The notes: generated from the sequence alone by a model not told the origin. Shown: positions 1 to 6,975, counted from the stretch's first letter. The stretch is 9,060 nucleotides of DNA from Terriglobales bacterium (GCA_015655365.1 JAATFE010000014.1:1-9060); one strand, 5' to 3'. Numbers and translations: made by a program.

Positions 1-3
1 AAG

Positions 4-816
4 ATGAATAACCTCCATCGGGAACTTGCGCCCATTTCAGATGCAGCATGGGTGCAGATAGAAGAAGAGACGACGAGAACGCTGAAGCGGTATCTGGCCG
101 GGCGACGCATCGTGGATGTTCCTTCACCGGCAGGAATCGGACTGCCCGGAGTGGGGACGGGCCATCTGAAGCCAATCTCGGCTCCGGCAGAGGGTATCCT
201 CGCAAGGCAGCGCGAGGTGAAACCGCTGATAGAGTTGCGGGTTCCATTTGAACTGTCGCGTCAGGCAATCGACGACGTGGAGCGCGGCTCTGACGACTCC
301 GACTGGCAGCCTGCGAAGGACGCCGCGAAGAAACTGGCATTTGCGGAAGATCGAGCTATCTTCAACGGATACCGTGAAGCGGATATCCAGGGTATCCGGG
401 AAAGTACCAGCAACCCCATCGAGACCTTGCCTGCGGATGTGCGGGATTATCCGGATGCGGTTGCCCATGCGCTGAGCCAGTTGCGGCTGGTGGGTGTCAA
501 TGGGCCCTATTCGGTTGTGCTGGGAGCCGAAGAATACACGGCGCTCGCCGAAACCCGCGATCACGGATATCCCGTTCTCGAGCATGTAAAGCGCATCGTG
601 GATGGCAACCTGATCTGGGCGCCGGCGATCGAAGGTGCGTTTGTTCTGACGGCCCGAGGCGGCGACTTCGAGCTCAACATCGGACAGGATGTTTCGATTG
701 GCTATCTCGGCCACACCGACTCTGCCGTGCAACTGTATCTTCAGGAGACATTTGTCTTCCGGGTGCTCACTACCGAAGCAGGCGTGGCATTATCGCCGTC
801 ACAAAAGTCTTCTTGA
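4..816 (+). CDS. Family 1 encapsulin nanocompartment shell protein (linocin M18 / HK97 fold)
   Basis: This protein self-assembles into an icosahedral shell that encloses a cargo enzyme, often a DyP-type peroxidase or a ferritin-like protein loaded through a short C-terminal targeting peptide. The 270-residue length fits family 1 encapsulins, which usually form T=1 shells. The N-terminus (MNNLHRELAPISDAAW, then EEETTRTLKRYLAGRRIVDV) is the typical encapsulin opening, and that region lines the shell interior and binds cargo peptides. The middle carries the expected E-loop/P-domain stretch (REVKPLIELRVPFELSR, about residues 69-85). The C-terminal end has the conserved YLQETFVFRVLTTEAGVAL pattern, followed by a short polar tail. 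The ATG at position 4 matches the conserved family N-terminus, so I accept it although its ribosome binding site lies outside the window. No cargo gene or targeting peptide is seen downstream, so any cargo is probably encoded to the left. The fold assignment is firm; the cargo and physiological role are not visible here. Confidence 0.95.
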   Translation: MNNLHRELAPISDAAWVQIEEETTRTLKRYLAGRRIVDVPSPAGIGLPGVGTGHLKPISAPAEGILARQREVKPLIELRVPFELSRQAIDDVERGSDDSDWQPAKDAAKKLAFAEDRAIFNGYREADIQGIRESTSNPIETLPADVRDYPDAVAHALSQLRLVGVNGPYSVVLGAEEYTALAETRDHGYPVLEHVKRIVDGNLIWAPAIEGAFVLTARGGDFELNIGQDVSIGYLGHTDSAVQLYLQETFVFRVLTTEAGVALSPSQKSS

Positions 817-915
817 CCGACGCGCGAACGCGAAGAGGCTGGAGATGGTTCGCGGGACGAAGAATCGGAAGCCAGCTGATGAAGACGGGAAGGCTTCACG
901 GCGACCCGTCACAAA

Positions 916-1081
916 CTAGCTGCTGAATTTGTCCCATTCCGGGGCCGCCTCTGCTCCGAGGCGGCCGGCGCTTTGGACCTGCAACATCCAGCCGGGATAC
1001 TCGGGCAGCAGCGCACTCACCCGGCCAAGCCTTCTGATCTCTTCCTCCGGTTCTTTTGCGCGCGTTCTCGAGAAACGACAT
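916..1081 (-). pseudogene. Possible small minus-strand gene, frameshifted in an A4 run
   Basis: Reading the minus strand from the ATG at 1081, frame A gives MSFLENARK and then turns into low-quality sequence. The frame one base over, entered at the run of four A on the minus strand (T4 at 1054-1057 on the plus strand), reads EPEEEIRRLGRVSALLPEYP, then GWMLQVQSAGRLGAEAAPEW, then DKFSS and a TAG stop at 916-918. Removing one A joins the two into a 54-residue protein. The span is 166 bases, one more than a multiple of three, consistent with a single extra base. The second part looks protein-like: an amphipathic acidic/basic start, a PEYPGW motif and G/C-rich third codon positions. I do not recognise the family and see no strong ribosome binding site. 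It could be a decayed gene, a sequencing indel in a homopolymer, or chance. It would be convergent to the encapsulin gene and divergent from the kinase. Confidence 0.3.
943..966. repeat. Perfect 9-bp GC-rich inverted repeat
   Basis: GGCCGCCTC at 943-951 and GAGGCGGCC at 958-966 are exact reverse complements separated by the 6-base loop TGCTCC. It lies 126 bp after the encapsulin stop codon. No T-tract follows in either direction, so it is not a canonical intrinsic terminator. It may act as an mRNA 3'-end stabiliser, or simply reflect coding sequence of the candidate minus-strand gene that spans it. Confidence 0.45.
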
Positions 1082-1157
1082 TTACCACGCGGAATTGCTT
1101 CAAAACCTTAAGCGGACATGTCTCGGATTTAAGACCGTCTAATCTATATTGAAAGCG

Positions 1158-2486
1158 ATGGAGGAATCTTACCTACAATCCGCAGATCTTCAGCAGACGC
1201 TTTTCAAGAGTGAGCGTCTCAGGATCATTTGCATCCTCGGATTTGTGGCTTTCTTCGAGACCGCCTATGCGGTTCGCGTTTTTTTTCTGGGCTCACTTCT
1301 GCCCCGTTGGGGATTGTTTGCGATTCCTATCTTCGGGCTCTATGAACTGGTGGCGTTGATCGCCGTGCAGCGCTGCCTGGTAACTGCGAAAGACCTCCCG
1401 CAGGCTGTGTGGGGATTTAACGTTCTGCTCGAATTGTGTATGCCGGCGCTGGCGCTGGCAACGTTGATCGGTCCTCGCTTACCCGATGTCTGGGCCCCTC
1501 TGGCTTCGCCATTTATCCTGACTTACTTTCCCTTGCTCACGCTCTCCATCCTCCGATTCAACCCAAGTCTCAGTTGCATGGGAGGGGGTGTTGGAGCGTG
1601 CGGCTACTTTATGGCCGCCTACTGCCGGGGTTGGAGGATCGACTGGCAGCGCGCGGCGCACTCAACCGTTGAGCAGAGCGGGGTTCTCATCTATGGAATT
1701 TTGATTTTGGCCAGCGGCCTCGTTGCCGGAGCCGTGGCCAGGGAGATGCAGAAGTATATGCGCGCTGCCGTGTCGGAAGTTGAGACGCTGTTTCAGGTGC
1801 GTTTGGAAGAGCGCATCCGCGAGCGGACACGCATCGCGCGCGAGCTTCACGACACCTTGTTGCAGAGTTTCCAGGGACTGCTGCTGCGGTTTCAGACCGT
1901 TTCTACCCAGTTACAGGCAGGTGCGGTAAAACAGACGCTGGACAGCGCAATCGATCAGGCCGCCGACGCGGTCACCGAGGCCCGTGACGCCGTACAGGCG
2001 ATGCGCAAGTCACCGCTTGATAAGGGTGATTTCGAAGGGTCCATTCGCGCGCTCGGAGAGGAACTCGCCGGCAATGTCGGCCTCCAAACTGCGACGGCAT
2101 TCCAAGTCGCGGTGGAAGGGGAACCGCGAAAGCTACATCCGCTCGTCCAGAACGAAGCCTATCGAGTCACGGCCGAAGCGCTCCGCAATGCTTTTCAACA
2201 TGCGCATGCGAGTCGGGTCAAAGTGGAGATTCGCTACAACCAACGCCAATTCAAAATCCGTATACACGACAACGGAATCGGCATTGATCCAGAGGTGTTG
2301 AGGGGACCGGGACGCCCTGGGCACTATGGCTTGCGCGGCATGCGCGAGCGTGCCAAACTTGTCAGCGGCGAACTGGATATCTGGAGCGAGCTTACTGCCG
2401 GAACCGAGGTATTGTTGGCTATTCCGGCACACTCGGCTTATATGGATTCTGTGCGCCGCTCCTGGTGGTCGCAGGTTGTATCCTGA
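1158..2486 (+). CDS. Membrane-bound sensor histidine kinase, HisKA_3 (NarL-partner) type
   Basis: This sensor kinase of a two-component system autophosphorylates on His and passes phosphate to the adjacent response regulator. The first ~200 residues are hydrophobic with about five or six membrane segments (for example LRIICILGFVAFFETAYAV, LYELVALIAV, SGVLIYGILILASGLVAGAV) and no recognisable periplasmic domain, so the signal is probably sensed in or at the membrane. A short charged linker (EVETLFQVRLEERIRERT) leads to the HisKA_3 H-box RIARELHDTLLQSFQG, with the phospho-acceptor His at 1848-1850. The HATPase domain follows: N-box EALRNAFQHAH (Asn at 2187), G1 box HDNGIGID (Asp at 2268) and G2 box GHYGLRGMRERA. 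About 19 residues follow the last ATPase strand. The start is uncertain: the ATG at 1158 has only a weak GAAAG two bases upstream, and an in-frame TTG at 1149 would add three residues (445 aa). It is probably co-transcribed with the regulator, which begins 17 bp after its stop codon. The input signal is unknown. Confidence 0.93.
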   Translation: MEESYLQSADLQQTLFKSERLRIICILGFVAFFETAYAVRVFFLGSLLPRWGLFAIPIFGLYELVALIAVQRCLVTAKDLPQAVWGFNVLLELCMPALALATLIGPRLPDVWAPLASPFILTYFPLLTLSILRFNPSLSCMGGGVGACGYFMAAYCRGWRIDWQRAAHSTVEQSGVLIYGILILASGLVAGAVAREMQKYMRAAVSEVETLFQVRLEERIRERTRIARELHDTLLQSFQGLLLRFQTVSTQLQAGAVKQTLDSAIDQAADAVTEARDAVQAMRKSPLDKGDFEGSIRALGEELAGNVGLQTATAFQVAVEGEPRKLHPLVQNEAYRVTAEALRNAFQHAHASRVKVEIRYNQRQFKIRIHDNGIGIDPEVLRGPGRPGHYGLRGMRERAKLVSGELDIWSELTAGTEVLLAIPAHSAYMDSVRRSWWSQVVS

Positions 2487-2503
2487 AAGGTCGCAGGCCG
2501 CAG

Positions 2504-3136
2504 ATGAGTATGGAAGCTCCTCCAATTCGTATTATGGCCGTCGACGATCACCCCATCGTGCGGCAAGGCATCGCCGGATTGATTGCCACGCAGGCGGATA
2601 TGGCGCTTGTGGCGGAGGCGGCCAATGGACAAGAAGCTCTCGAGAAGTTTCGTTCTGCCCGGCCGGATATCACACTGATGGATCTGCGCATGGCGGAGAT
2701 GAATGGAGTTTCCGCGATCATCGCCATTCGGAAGGAGTTTCCCTCCGCCAGAATCATCGTGCTTACCACCTATGTGGGCGATGCGCAGATTGTCAGCGCC
2801 CTCAAAGCCGGCGCACAGGCTTATCTGCTGAAAAATACGCTGCATAAGGAACTGCTGGAGACGATTCGCGCCGTGTATGCGGGCAGGAAGACCCTGTCTC
2901 CGGAGGCTTCTTTTCAGCTTGCAGAGCATGCCATCGATGATGCTTTGACGCCGGGCGAAGTCAGCGTGTTGCGCCTGATCGCGGCCGGCAATGCGAACAA
3001 ACAGATCGCCGTTCAGCTCGCGATTACCGAAGAAACCGTAAAGAGCCGGGTCAAGAACATCCTTTCCAAGCTGTATGCCAACGACCGGACCCATGCCGCC
3101 ATGATCGGATTAAAGCGCGGCATCATCGAACTCTAG
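2504..3136 (+). CDS. NarL/FixJ-family response regulator (receiver + LuxR-type HTH)
   Basis: This is the cytoplasmic transcription regulator paired with the preceding kinase. From the ATG at 2504 it is 210 residues, normal for NarL-type regulators. The receiver domain covers about residues 7-125 and has the acidic pair D14-D15 (AVDDHPIVRQG), phospho-acceptor D60 (ITLMDLRM), conserved T88 (IIVLTTY) and K110 (YLLKNT). A short linker leads to a LuxR-type helix-turn-helix (about 147-208) with LTPGEVSVLRLIAAGNANKQ and TEETVKSRVKNILSKL, which would bind DNA on phosphorylation-driven dimerisation. A GTG at 2465 would add 13 residues overlapping the kinase gene. I reject it because the receiver starts normally at the ATG, which has an AAAGG at 2486-2490 at slightly long spacing. 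Another ATG at 2510 is also possible. All catalytic residues are present, so the protein should be functional. Its target promoters are unknown; the following malic enzyme operon is one candidate. Confidence 0.93.
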   Translation: MSMEAPPIRIMAVDDHPIVRQGIAGLIATQADMALVAEAANGQEALEKFRSARPDITLMDLRMAEMNGVSAIIAIRKEFPSARIIVLTTYVGDAQIVSALKAGAQAYLLKNTLHKELLETIRAVYAGRKTLSPEASFQLAEHAIDDALTPGEVSVLRLIAAGNANKQIAVQLAITEETVKSRVKNILSKLYANDRTHAAMIGLKRGIIEL

Positions 3137-3182
3137 CATTCGCACTGTCTGACTCCCCACTCAAGCCTGAGCCTCGCCTCAA

Positions 3183-3205
3183 AAGAGTGAACTTGCTTCA
3201 CTCTT
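3183..3205. terminator. Terminator-like hairpin after the two-component operon
   Basis: AAGAGTGAA (3183-3191) and TTCACTCTT (3197-3205) form a perfect 9-bp stem with a 5-base loop, 46 bp after the regulator stop codon. On the plus strand the stem ends in CTT followed by CC, so the T-tract is poor. On the minus strand it is followed by a run of four T. It may end transcription of the kinase/regulator operon, with low efficiency as read on the + strand, or serve as an RNA 3'-end hairpin. Confidence 0.5.
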
Positions 3206-3400
3206 CCTCCGGATAGGCATGCCTCCATTCAGTCTTTCAGTGCCTCGAAATTGGGTTTCCGCCAATCCCGAAAACTCCGAGAATGAGTGTGTAGAAAGGC
3301 AGACGGGCACAGCAAGCTGGTGGGCGTGCAAGCACACTTTCCGAGAGATCGTAAACCCGTCAACCTTCCTCATGCGCGTCAAAACGCATTCCAATTCATG

Positions 3401-3408
3401 AAAGGAAG
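3401..3408 (+). promoter_or_regulatory. Ribosome binding site that fixes the GTG start of malic enzyme
   Basis: AAAGGAAG ends six bases before the GTG at 3415. The nearby ATG at 3399 is out of frame, so this Shine-Dalgarno sequence supports the GTG as the real start. Confidence 0.7.
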
Positions 3409-3414
3409 CAAACC

Positions 3415-5139
3415 GTGGCAAACAAGAATGATGCATCTACTGAGAAAGTTACGAACCGGGCCCAACTCACGACGCAAGACGACCGGCGTGGAATCGCACT
3501 GCTGAACGACTATGCGCTCAACCACGACACAGCCTTCACTGCCGCGGAGCGGCGGACCTACGGCCTGGAAGGTCTGCTTCCGCACGCGTATGAATCCATC
3601 GAGCGGCAGGCAGACCGCGTGCTCCGTCATCTGGACGCGAAGACAAGCGATCTGGAGAAGTACATCTATCTGACGTCTCTCGCCGACCGCAATGAAAAGC
3701 TCTTCTATTACACCGTCATGTCCGATCCGGCGCGATTCATCCCCATCTTGTACGATCCGACGGTTGCGGACGCCTGCGAGGCATTTGGGCACATCTATCG
3801 CCGCCCTCGTGGCATGTACATCACGCGCAAAATGAAGGGCCGGATGGAGGACGTGCTGCAGAACTGGCCGGAGCCAGATGTGCGGTTCATCTGCGTCTCC
3901 ACCGGCGGACGCATCCTTGGGCTCGGCGACATCGGCGCCAACGGCATGGGCATTCCGATTGGCAAGCTGCAACTTTACACAGCCTGTGCTGGCGTACCGC
4001 CTCAATTCCTGTTGCCGGTGCTGTTCGATATTGGTACGACCAACGCTGCATTGCGCGCCGATCCGCTCTATCTCGGCATTCGCGAAGCTCCGCCTGCGCC
4101 GCAGGAGCTGGACGAGCTTGTGGAAGAGTTTGTGAACGCTGTCGAGAAAGTCTTCCCGCAGTGCTGCATCCACTTCGAGGACTGGAAGGGAACGGATGCG
4201 ATTCGCTATCTTGACCGCTATCGCGACCGGATTCTCTGCTACAACGACGACATCCAAGGCACGGCATCCATCGTTCTTGCGGGCCTGATGACAGCCATGA
4301 AAGTGAAGGAGTCGCAACTCACCAGCGAACGGATTCTGTTTGTGGGCGCCGGCTCGGCAGCCACAGGCATCGCCAAGCTGATCGCCGCGGCGATGCAGAC
4401 GAAGGGACTTTCTGAGACTGAGGCTCATGATCGGGTTGCGATGTTCGACATCGATGGACTGGTCGTCGAAGGCCGTGCCAGCCTCGATCCCTCCACGCTG
4501 CCTTGGGCCAAGGCGCTGCCCACAAGCAAGCCTTTCGATCCGCACGATCTCAAGGCCGAACAGAAAGAACTGCTCGCAGCGATCGAAGCGTTCAAGCCGA
4601 CAACTCTGATCGGCGTAAGCACCGTCGGCGGACTCTTCGGGCGCGAGATTATCGAAGCCATGAGCAGGCTGAATCAGCGGCCGGTCATCTTCCCTATCTC
4701 CAATCCGACAGACAAGGCGGAGTGTTCCGCCGAGCAGGCCTACACCTGGTCGAACGGTAAAGCGCTCTTCGCCGCGGGCGTACAGTTCCCGAATCTGACA
4801 CTACAGGGGCAAGCCTTCTATCCCGGACAGGCAAACAACTTCTATGTCTATCCGGCTATCGGGTTGGCGACCTTCGTCGCCCGCCCAACCCGGTTGAACG
4901 ATGAGTGCTTTGTCGTGGCAGCTCAGGCGACGGCCGATCAGGTGAGCCCTGAACTGCGCGCCAAGGGACTGCTCTTTCCTGCGCAGTCGAACATTCTTGA
5001 GACAGAAATCACAACGGCAACACGCATCGCCGAATTCATGTTTGACTCAGGCATTGCACAGGTCGAAAGGCCCAACGACGTACGCGCCTGGATCGAACGG
5101 CAGACCTATGTTCCGCGCTATAACGACAATGCGCGATAG
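3415..5139 (+). CDS. maeA: NAD-dependent malic enzyme (malate dehydrogenase, oxaloacetate-decarboxylating)
   Basis: A cytoplasmic enzyme that oxidatively decarboxylates malate to pyruvate and CO2 while reducing NAD(P)+. At 574 residues it belongs to the long MaeA/SfcA type rather than the shorter MaeB types. The N-terminal malic domain contains the YGLEGLLP segment, the catalytic-Tyr motif YDPTVADACEAFGHIYRRPRG (Tyr113, shown here as key residues of a longer motif), and the Lys motif GIPIGKLQLYTACAGVPP with Lys184. Metal ligands are present in HFEDW (E255, D256) and YNDDIQGTAS (D279). The NAD-binding domain has the Rossmann loop GAGSAATG (311-318), then FDIDGL and the family signature ISNPTDKAECSAEQAY. 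It starts with GTG, supported by a well-spaced ribosome binding site. It is followed at 75 bp by the exchanger gene and then fumarase, all in one direction, suggesting a C4-dicarboxylate operon. NAD rather than NADP preference is inferred from family type only. Confidence 0.95.
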   Translation: MANKNDASTEKVTNRAQLTTQDDRRGIALLNDYALNHDTAFTAAERRTYGLEGLLPHAYESIERQADRVLRHLDAKTSDLEKYIYLTSLADRNEKLFYYTVMSDPARFIPILYDPTVADACEAFGHIYRRPRGMYITRKMKGRMEDVLQNWPEPDVRFICVSTGGRILGLGDIGANGMGIPIGKLQLYTACAGVPPQFLLPVLFDIGTTNAALRADPLYLGIREAPPAPQELDELVEEFVNAVEKVFPQCCIHFEDWKGTDAIRYLDRYRDRILCYNDDIQGTASIVLAGLMTAMKVKESQLTSERILFVGAGSAATGIAKLIAAAMQTKGLSETEAHDRVAMFDIDGLVVEGRASLDPSTLPWAKALPTSKPFDPHDLKAEQKELLAAIEAFKPTTLIGVSTVGGLFGREIIEAMSRLNQRPVIFPISNPTDKAECSAEQAYTWSNGKALFAAGVQFPNLTLQGQAFYPGQANNFYVYPAIGLATFVARPTRLNDECFVVAAQATADQVSPELRAKGLLFPAQSNILETEITTATRIAEFMFDSGIAQVERPNDVRAWIERQTYVPRYNDNAR

Positions 5140-5145
5140 CCTCGT

Positions 5146-5189
5146 TCGCGCGGAGCTGAGAGAGCCACGGCTCTTGTAGTTCCGCGCGA
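5146..5189. repeat. Long intercistronic hairpin between malic enzyme and exchanger
   Basis: Bases 5146-5165 can pair with 5170-5189 around the tetraloop CACG. The helix is 20 positions long with one A/G mismatch and three G-U wobbles: a GC-rich outer stem (TCGCGCGGA with TCCGCGCGA) and an inner stem (AGAGC with GCTCT). It starts six bases after the malic enzyme stop and ends 25 bases before the exchanger ATG. No T-tract follows, so it is more likely an mRNA processing or stability element, or a partial attenuator, than a simple terminator. Confidence 0.7.
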
Positions 5190-5203
5190 CGCAACCCGCT
5201 TGT

Positions 5204-5207
5204 TGGA
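5204..5207 (+). promoter_or_regulatory. Ribosome binding site that favours the ATG at 5215
   Basis: GGAG at 5204-5207 lies seven bases upstream of the ATG at 5215. It overlaps the codons that would follow the alternative TTG start at 5200, so the ATG is the better start for the exchanger. Confidence 0.6.
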
Positions 5208-5214
5208 GATTGCG

Positions 5215-6915
5215 ATGTACAGCCTATGGTCTTCCTTCGTCGACACCCTCCGCGCTTATCCTGAGATTGCCATTTTCCTCACGCTGGCAATCGGATTCTG
5301 GTTCGGCAGCCTGAAGTTCCGCTCGTTCAGCCTCGGTGCGGTGACCAGCACATTGATCGCGGGGCTTCTGGTGGGTCAGCTCCATATCGCCGTTGCGCCG
5401 GTTGTGGAGTCGACGTTCTTCCTCATGTTTCTCTTCGCCGTCGGCTATAGCGTTGGTCCGCAATTCTTTCAAGCCCTGAAGAAGGATGGATTGCCGCAGG
5501 TCGTCTTCTCTCTGATCGTGTGCGCTAGCGGATTTCTGTGCGCTTACCTGATTGGCAAACTGCTCGGCTATGACGCCGGCTTAACCGCCGGCCTGTTGGC
5601 AGGCGGTTACACAAACTCCGGTACGCTGGGGGTGGCAACCAGTTACTTCAAGCAACTGAACCTGGGGGCGGATCGGGCGGCAACGCTAGCCAGCCTGACG
5701 GCTATTGCCTATGCGGTGACCTATCCATTTGGAACTGCGGGCGCTGCATGGTTTCTCGGAACGCTTGCTCCGCGGCTACTCAAGATCGATCTGGCTGCTT
5801 CCTGCAAGGAGCTGGAGAAGACGATCGGCGTGCACATAAGCGATCCCGACATCGCTCCTTGGTATCGTACCGTTCTTACGCGAGCCTATCGAGTAAATAA
5901 CGGGAGCCTCGTTGGCCGCAAGGCATCGGAACTCGGCAGCATCATCGGCTCTCCCGACGCATTCGTAAGGCGCGCTCGCCAGGGTGGAGCGATCGTGGAG
6001 ACCGATGGCGGAACAGTGATTGAGAAGGACGCGACGCTGGCAATTGCCGGAGATCGCCAGGTGCAACTGGCGGCCGGAAGGGTAGTAGGGGCGGAGGTCG
6101 ATGATGTCGAACTGCTGAGCTTTCCAGTGGAGCAGTTGGATGTCATCGTCACAGACAAGATGGCCGCAGCCTGCACGGTGCAGGAATTGCAGGATGTCGT
6201 GATGACTCGCACAGGTCACCGAATCTTCATTGCTGGACTGTCGCGCTCAGGGCGTGAGGTTGCGTTCTCTCTGGCGACGCAACTCGAGCGGCATGATGTG
6301 CTCACCTTGATCGGTGCGCACGCGGATGTCGAGAAGGCTGCGCGATTCCTGGGCTATGCGGATCGCGCAGGCACCTCGTCGGACATCGCGTTCATGAGTA
6401 TCGCGGTTGCGCTCGGTGGGCTGGTCGGTGCCATCACTCTTCACCTCGGCGGTATCCCCCTCAGTCTGAGTCCGAGTGTGGGCGTGCTCGTAGCCGGACT
6501 GATCTGTGGGCAGTTGCGCTCGGTCTATCGCACTTTCGGGCGTATTCCGGCTCCCGCCCTCTGGGTGTTCAACAACGTCGGACTGAACGGCTTTATCGCT
6601 GTGGTCGGACTGAATGCTGCTACCGGGCTGATCGCCGGGCTGAGGGCGTACGGGTTGGGCCTGCTCCTGGCCGGGTTGATTGTGTCGCTCGTGCCTTTGG
6701 TTGTCGGCGTATTGCTCGGCAAATACGTCTTTCGGTTTCACCCCGGAATTCTCCTGGGCGCGTGCGCTGGAGCTCGTTCGACTACTGCGGCGCTCGGCGC
6801 GATTCAGGAGGCGGCAAACAGCACGATTCCAGCAATCGGATACACCATTCCGTACGCCGTGAGCCGGATCGTGATGGCTTTGGGTGGGGTGATCATCGCA
6901 GTGCTGATGCGCTAA
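5215..6915 (+). CDS. AspT/YidE/YbjL-family membrane exchanger with central RCK_C domains
   Basis: An inner-membrane secondary transporter of the aspartate:alanine exchanger family (TC 2.A.81). The 566 residues show the expected duplicated plan. An N-terminal membrane half (about 17-200) carries the signature GYSVGPQFF at 77-85 and LLAGGYTNSGTLGVATS. A central soluble part (about 220-387) has two RCK_C/TrkA_C-like regions, beginning near YRVNNGSLVGRKASELG and near VIVTDKMAAACTVQELQ. A C-terminal membrane half ends in GARSTTAALGAIQEA and IPAIGYTIPYAVSRIV. Characterised relatives include the aspartate/alanine antiporter AspT and the succinate exporter SucE1 of Corynebacterium, so substrate cannot be read from family alone. 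Placement between malic enzyme and fumarase suggests a C4-dicarboxylate (succinate, fumarate, malate) or aspartate. The central RCK_C domains may let a cytoplasmic ligand gate transport. A TTG at 5200 would add five residues and is not favoured. I see no missing signature motif. Confidence 0.9.
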   Translation: MYSLWSSFVDTLRAYPEIAIFLTLAIGFWFGSLKFRSFSLGAVTSTLIAGLLVGQLHIAVAPVVESTFFLMFLFAVGYSVGPQFFQALKKDGLPQVVFSLIVCASGFLCAYLIGKLLGYDAGLTAGLLAGGYTNSGTLGVATSYFKQLNLGADRAATLASLTAIAYAVTYPFGTAGAAWFLGTLAPRLLKIDLAASCKELEKTIGVHISDPDIAPWYRTVLTRAYRVNNGSLVGRKASELGSIIGSPDAFVRRARQGGAIVETDGGTVIEKDATLAIAGDRQVQLAAGRVVGAEVDDVELLSFPVEQLDVIVTDKMAAACTVQELQDVVMTRTGHRIFIAGLSRSGREVAFSLATQLERHDVLTLIGAHADVEKAARFLGYADRAGTSSDIAFMSIAVALGGLVGAITLHLGGIPLSLSPSVGVLVAGLICGQLRSVYRTFGRIPAPALWVFNNVGLNGFIAVVGLNAATGLIAGLRAYGLGLLLAGLIVSLVPLVVGVLLGKYVFRFHPGILLGACAGARSTTAALGAIQEAANSTIPAIGYTIPYAVSRIVMALGGVIIAVLMR

Positions 6916-6937
6916 GAAGCATCGATTCATAATGAGC

Positions 6938-6955
6938 CTGCATGTCTTCATGCAG
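6938..6955. repeat. Perfect 7-bp inverted repeat between exchanger and fumarase
   Basis: CTGCATG (6938-6944) and CATGCAG (6949-6955) are exact reverse complements around the loop TCTT. The repeat lies 22 bases after the exchanger stop and is followed by CCCACATTTG, not a T-tract. It may be an intercistronic RNA hairpin; as it is near-palindromic, a protein binding site is also possible. Confidence 0.5.
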
Positions 6956-6965
6956 CCCACATTTG

Positions 6966-6975
6966 AAAGGGAGGA
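6966..6975 (+). promoter_or_regulatory. Strong ribosome binding site of fumC
   Basis: AAAGGGAGGA lies 11 bases upstream of the ATG at 6987. It supports that start and suggests the fumarase N-terminal frame is still translated despite the downstream frameshift. Confidence 0.7.

Larger units (their letters stand above)
817..1157. other. Gap between encapsulin and histidine kinase genes
   Basis: About 340 bp without a confident gene. It contains a perfect 9-bp inverted repeat (943-966) and a candidate small minus-strand reading frame broken by one base (916-1081). A 24-codon + strand ATG frame at 845-919 exists but has no convincing support. The last 60 bases before the kinase (about 1090-1150) are more AT-rich than the surroundings, as a promoter region would be. 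I could not pick out a credible -35/-10 pair. Confidence 0.5.
3137..3414. other. 278-bp gap upstream of malic enzyme; probable promoter/leader region
   Basis: The gap separates the two-component pair from the malic enzyme operon and contains no supported gene. Its first third holds the hairpin at 3183-3205. The second half contains complementary segments: AGTGTG 3286-3291 with CACACT 3333-3338, and GACGGG 3302-3307 with CCCGTC 3356-3361, the latter flanked by AAGG 3296-3299 and CCTT 3364-3367. The two sets cannot both form without a pseudoknot, so they suggest alternative leader RNA structures. I recognise no known riboswitch class and no convincing -35/-10 boxes. Confidence 0.35.

Noticed and set aside
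845..919. A 24-codon + strand frame after the encapsulin gene (MVRGTKNRKPADEDGKASRR and four more residues)
   Set aside because: A GGAG abuts the ATG with no spacer, the composition is simply charged/low complexity, and there is no recognisable domain or cargo-targeting peptide.
2465..2503. GTG start at 2465 for the response regulator, overlapping the kinase gene
   Set aside because: It adds 13 residues not expected before a receiver domain, and the ATG at 2504 gives the normal family length.
3291..3340. Cyclic-di-GMP-I or other known riboswitch upstream of malic enzyme
   Set aside because: The AAGGCA and GCAAGC fragments recall parts of that class, but the conserved core and its spacing are not present.
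3379..4545. A long minus-strand open frame (388 codons) opposite malic enzyme
   Set aside because: It is antisense to a well-supported enzyme with all active-site motifs; its translation is rich in Arg/His/Cys with no domain, typical of a GC-rich shadow frame.
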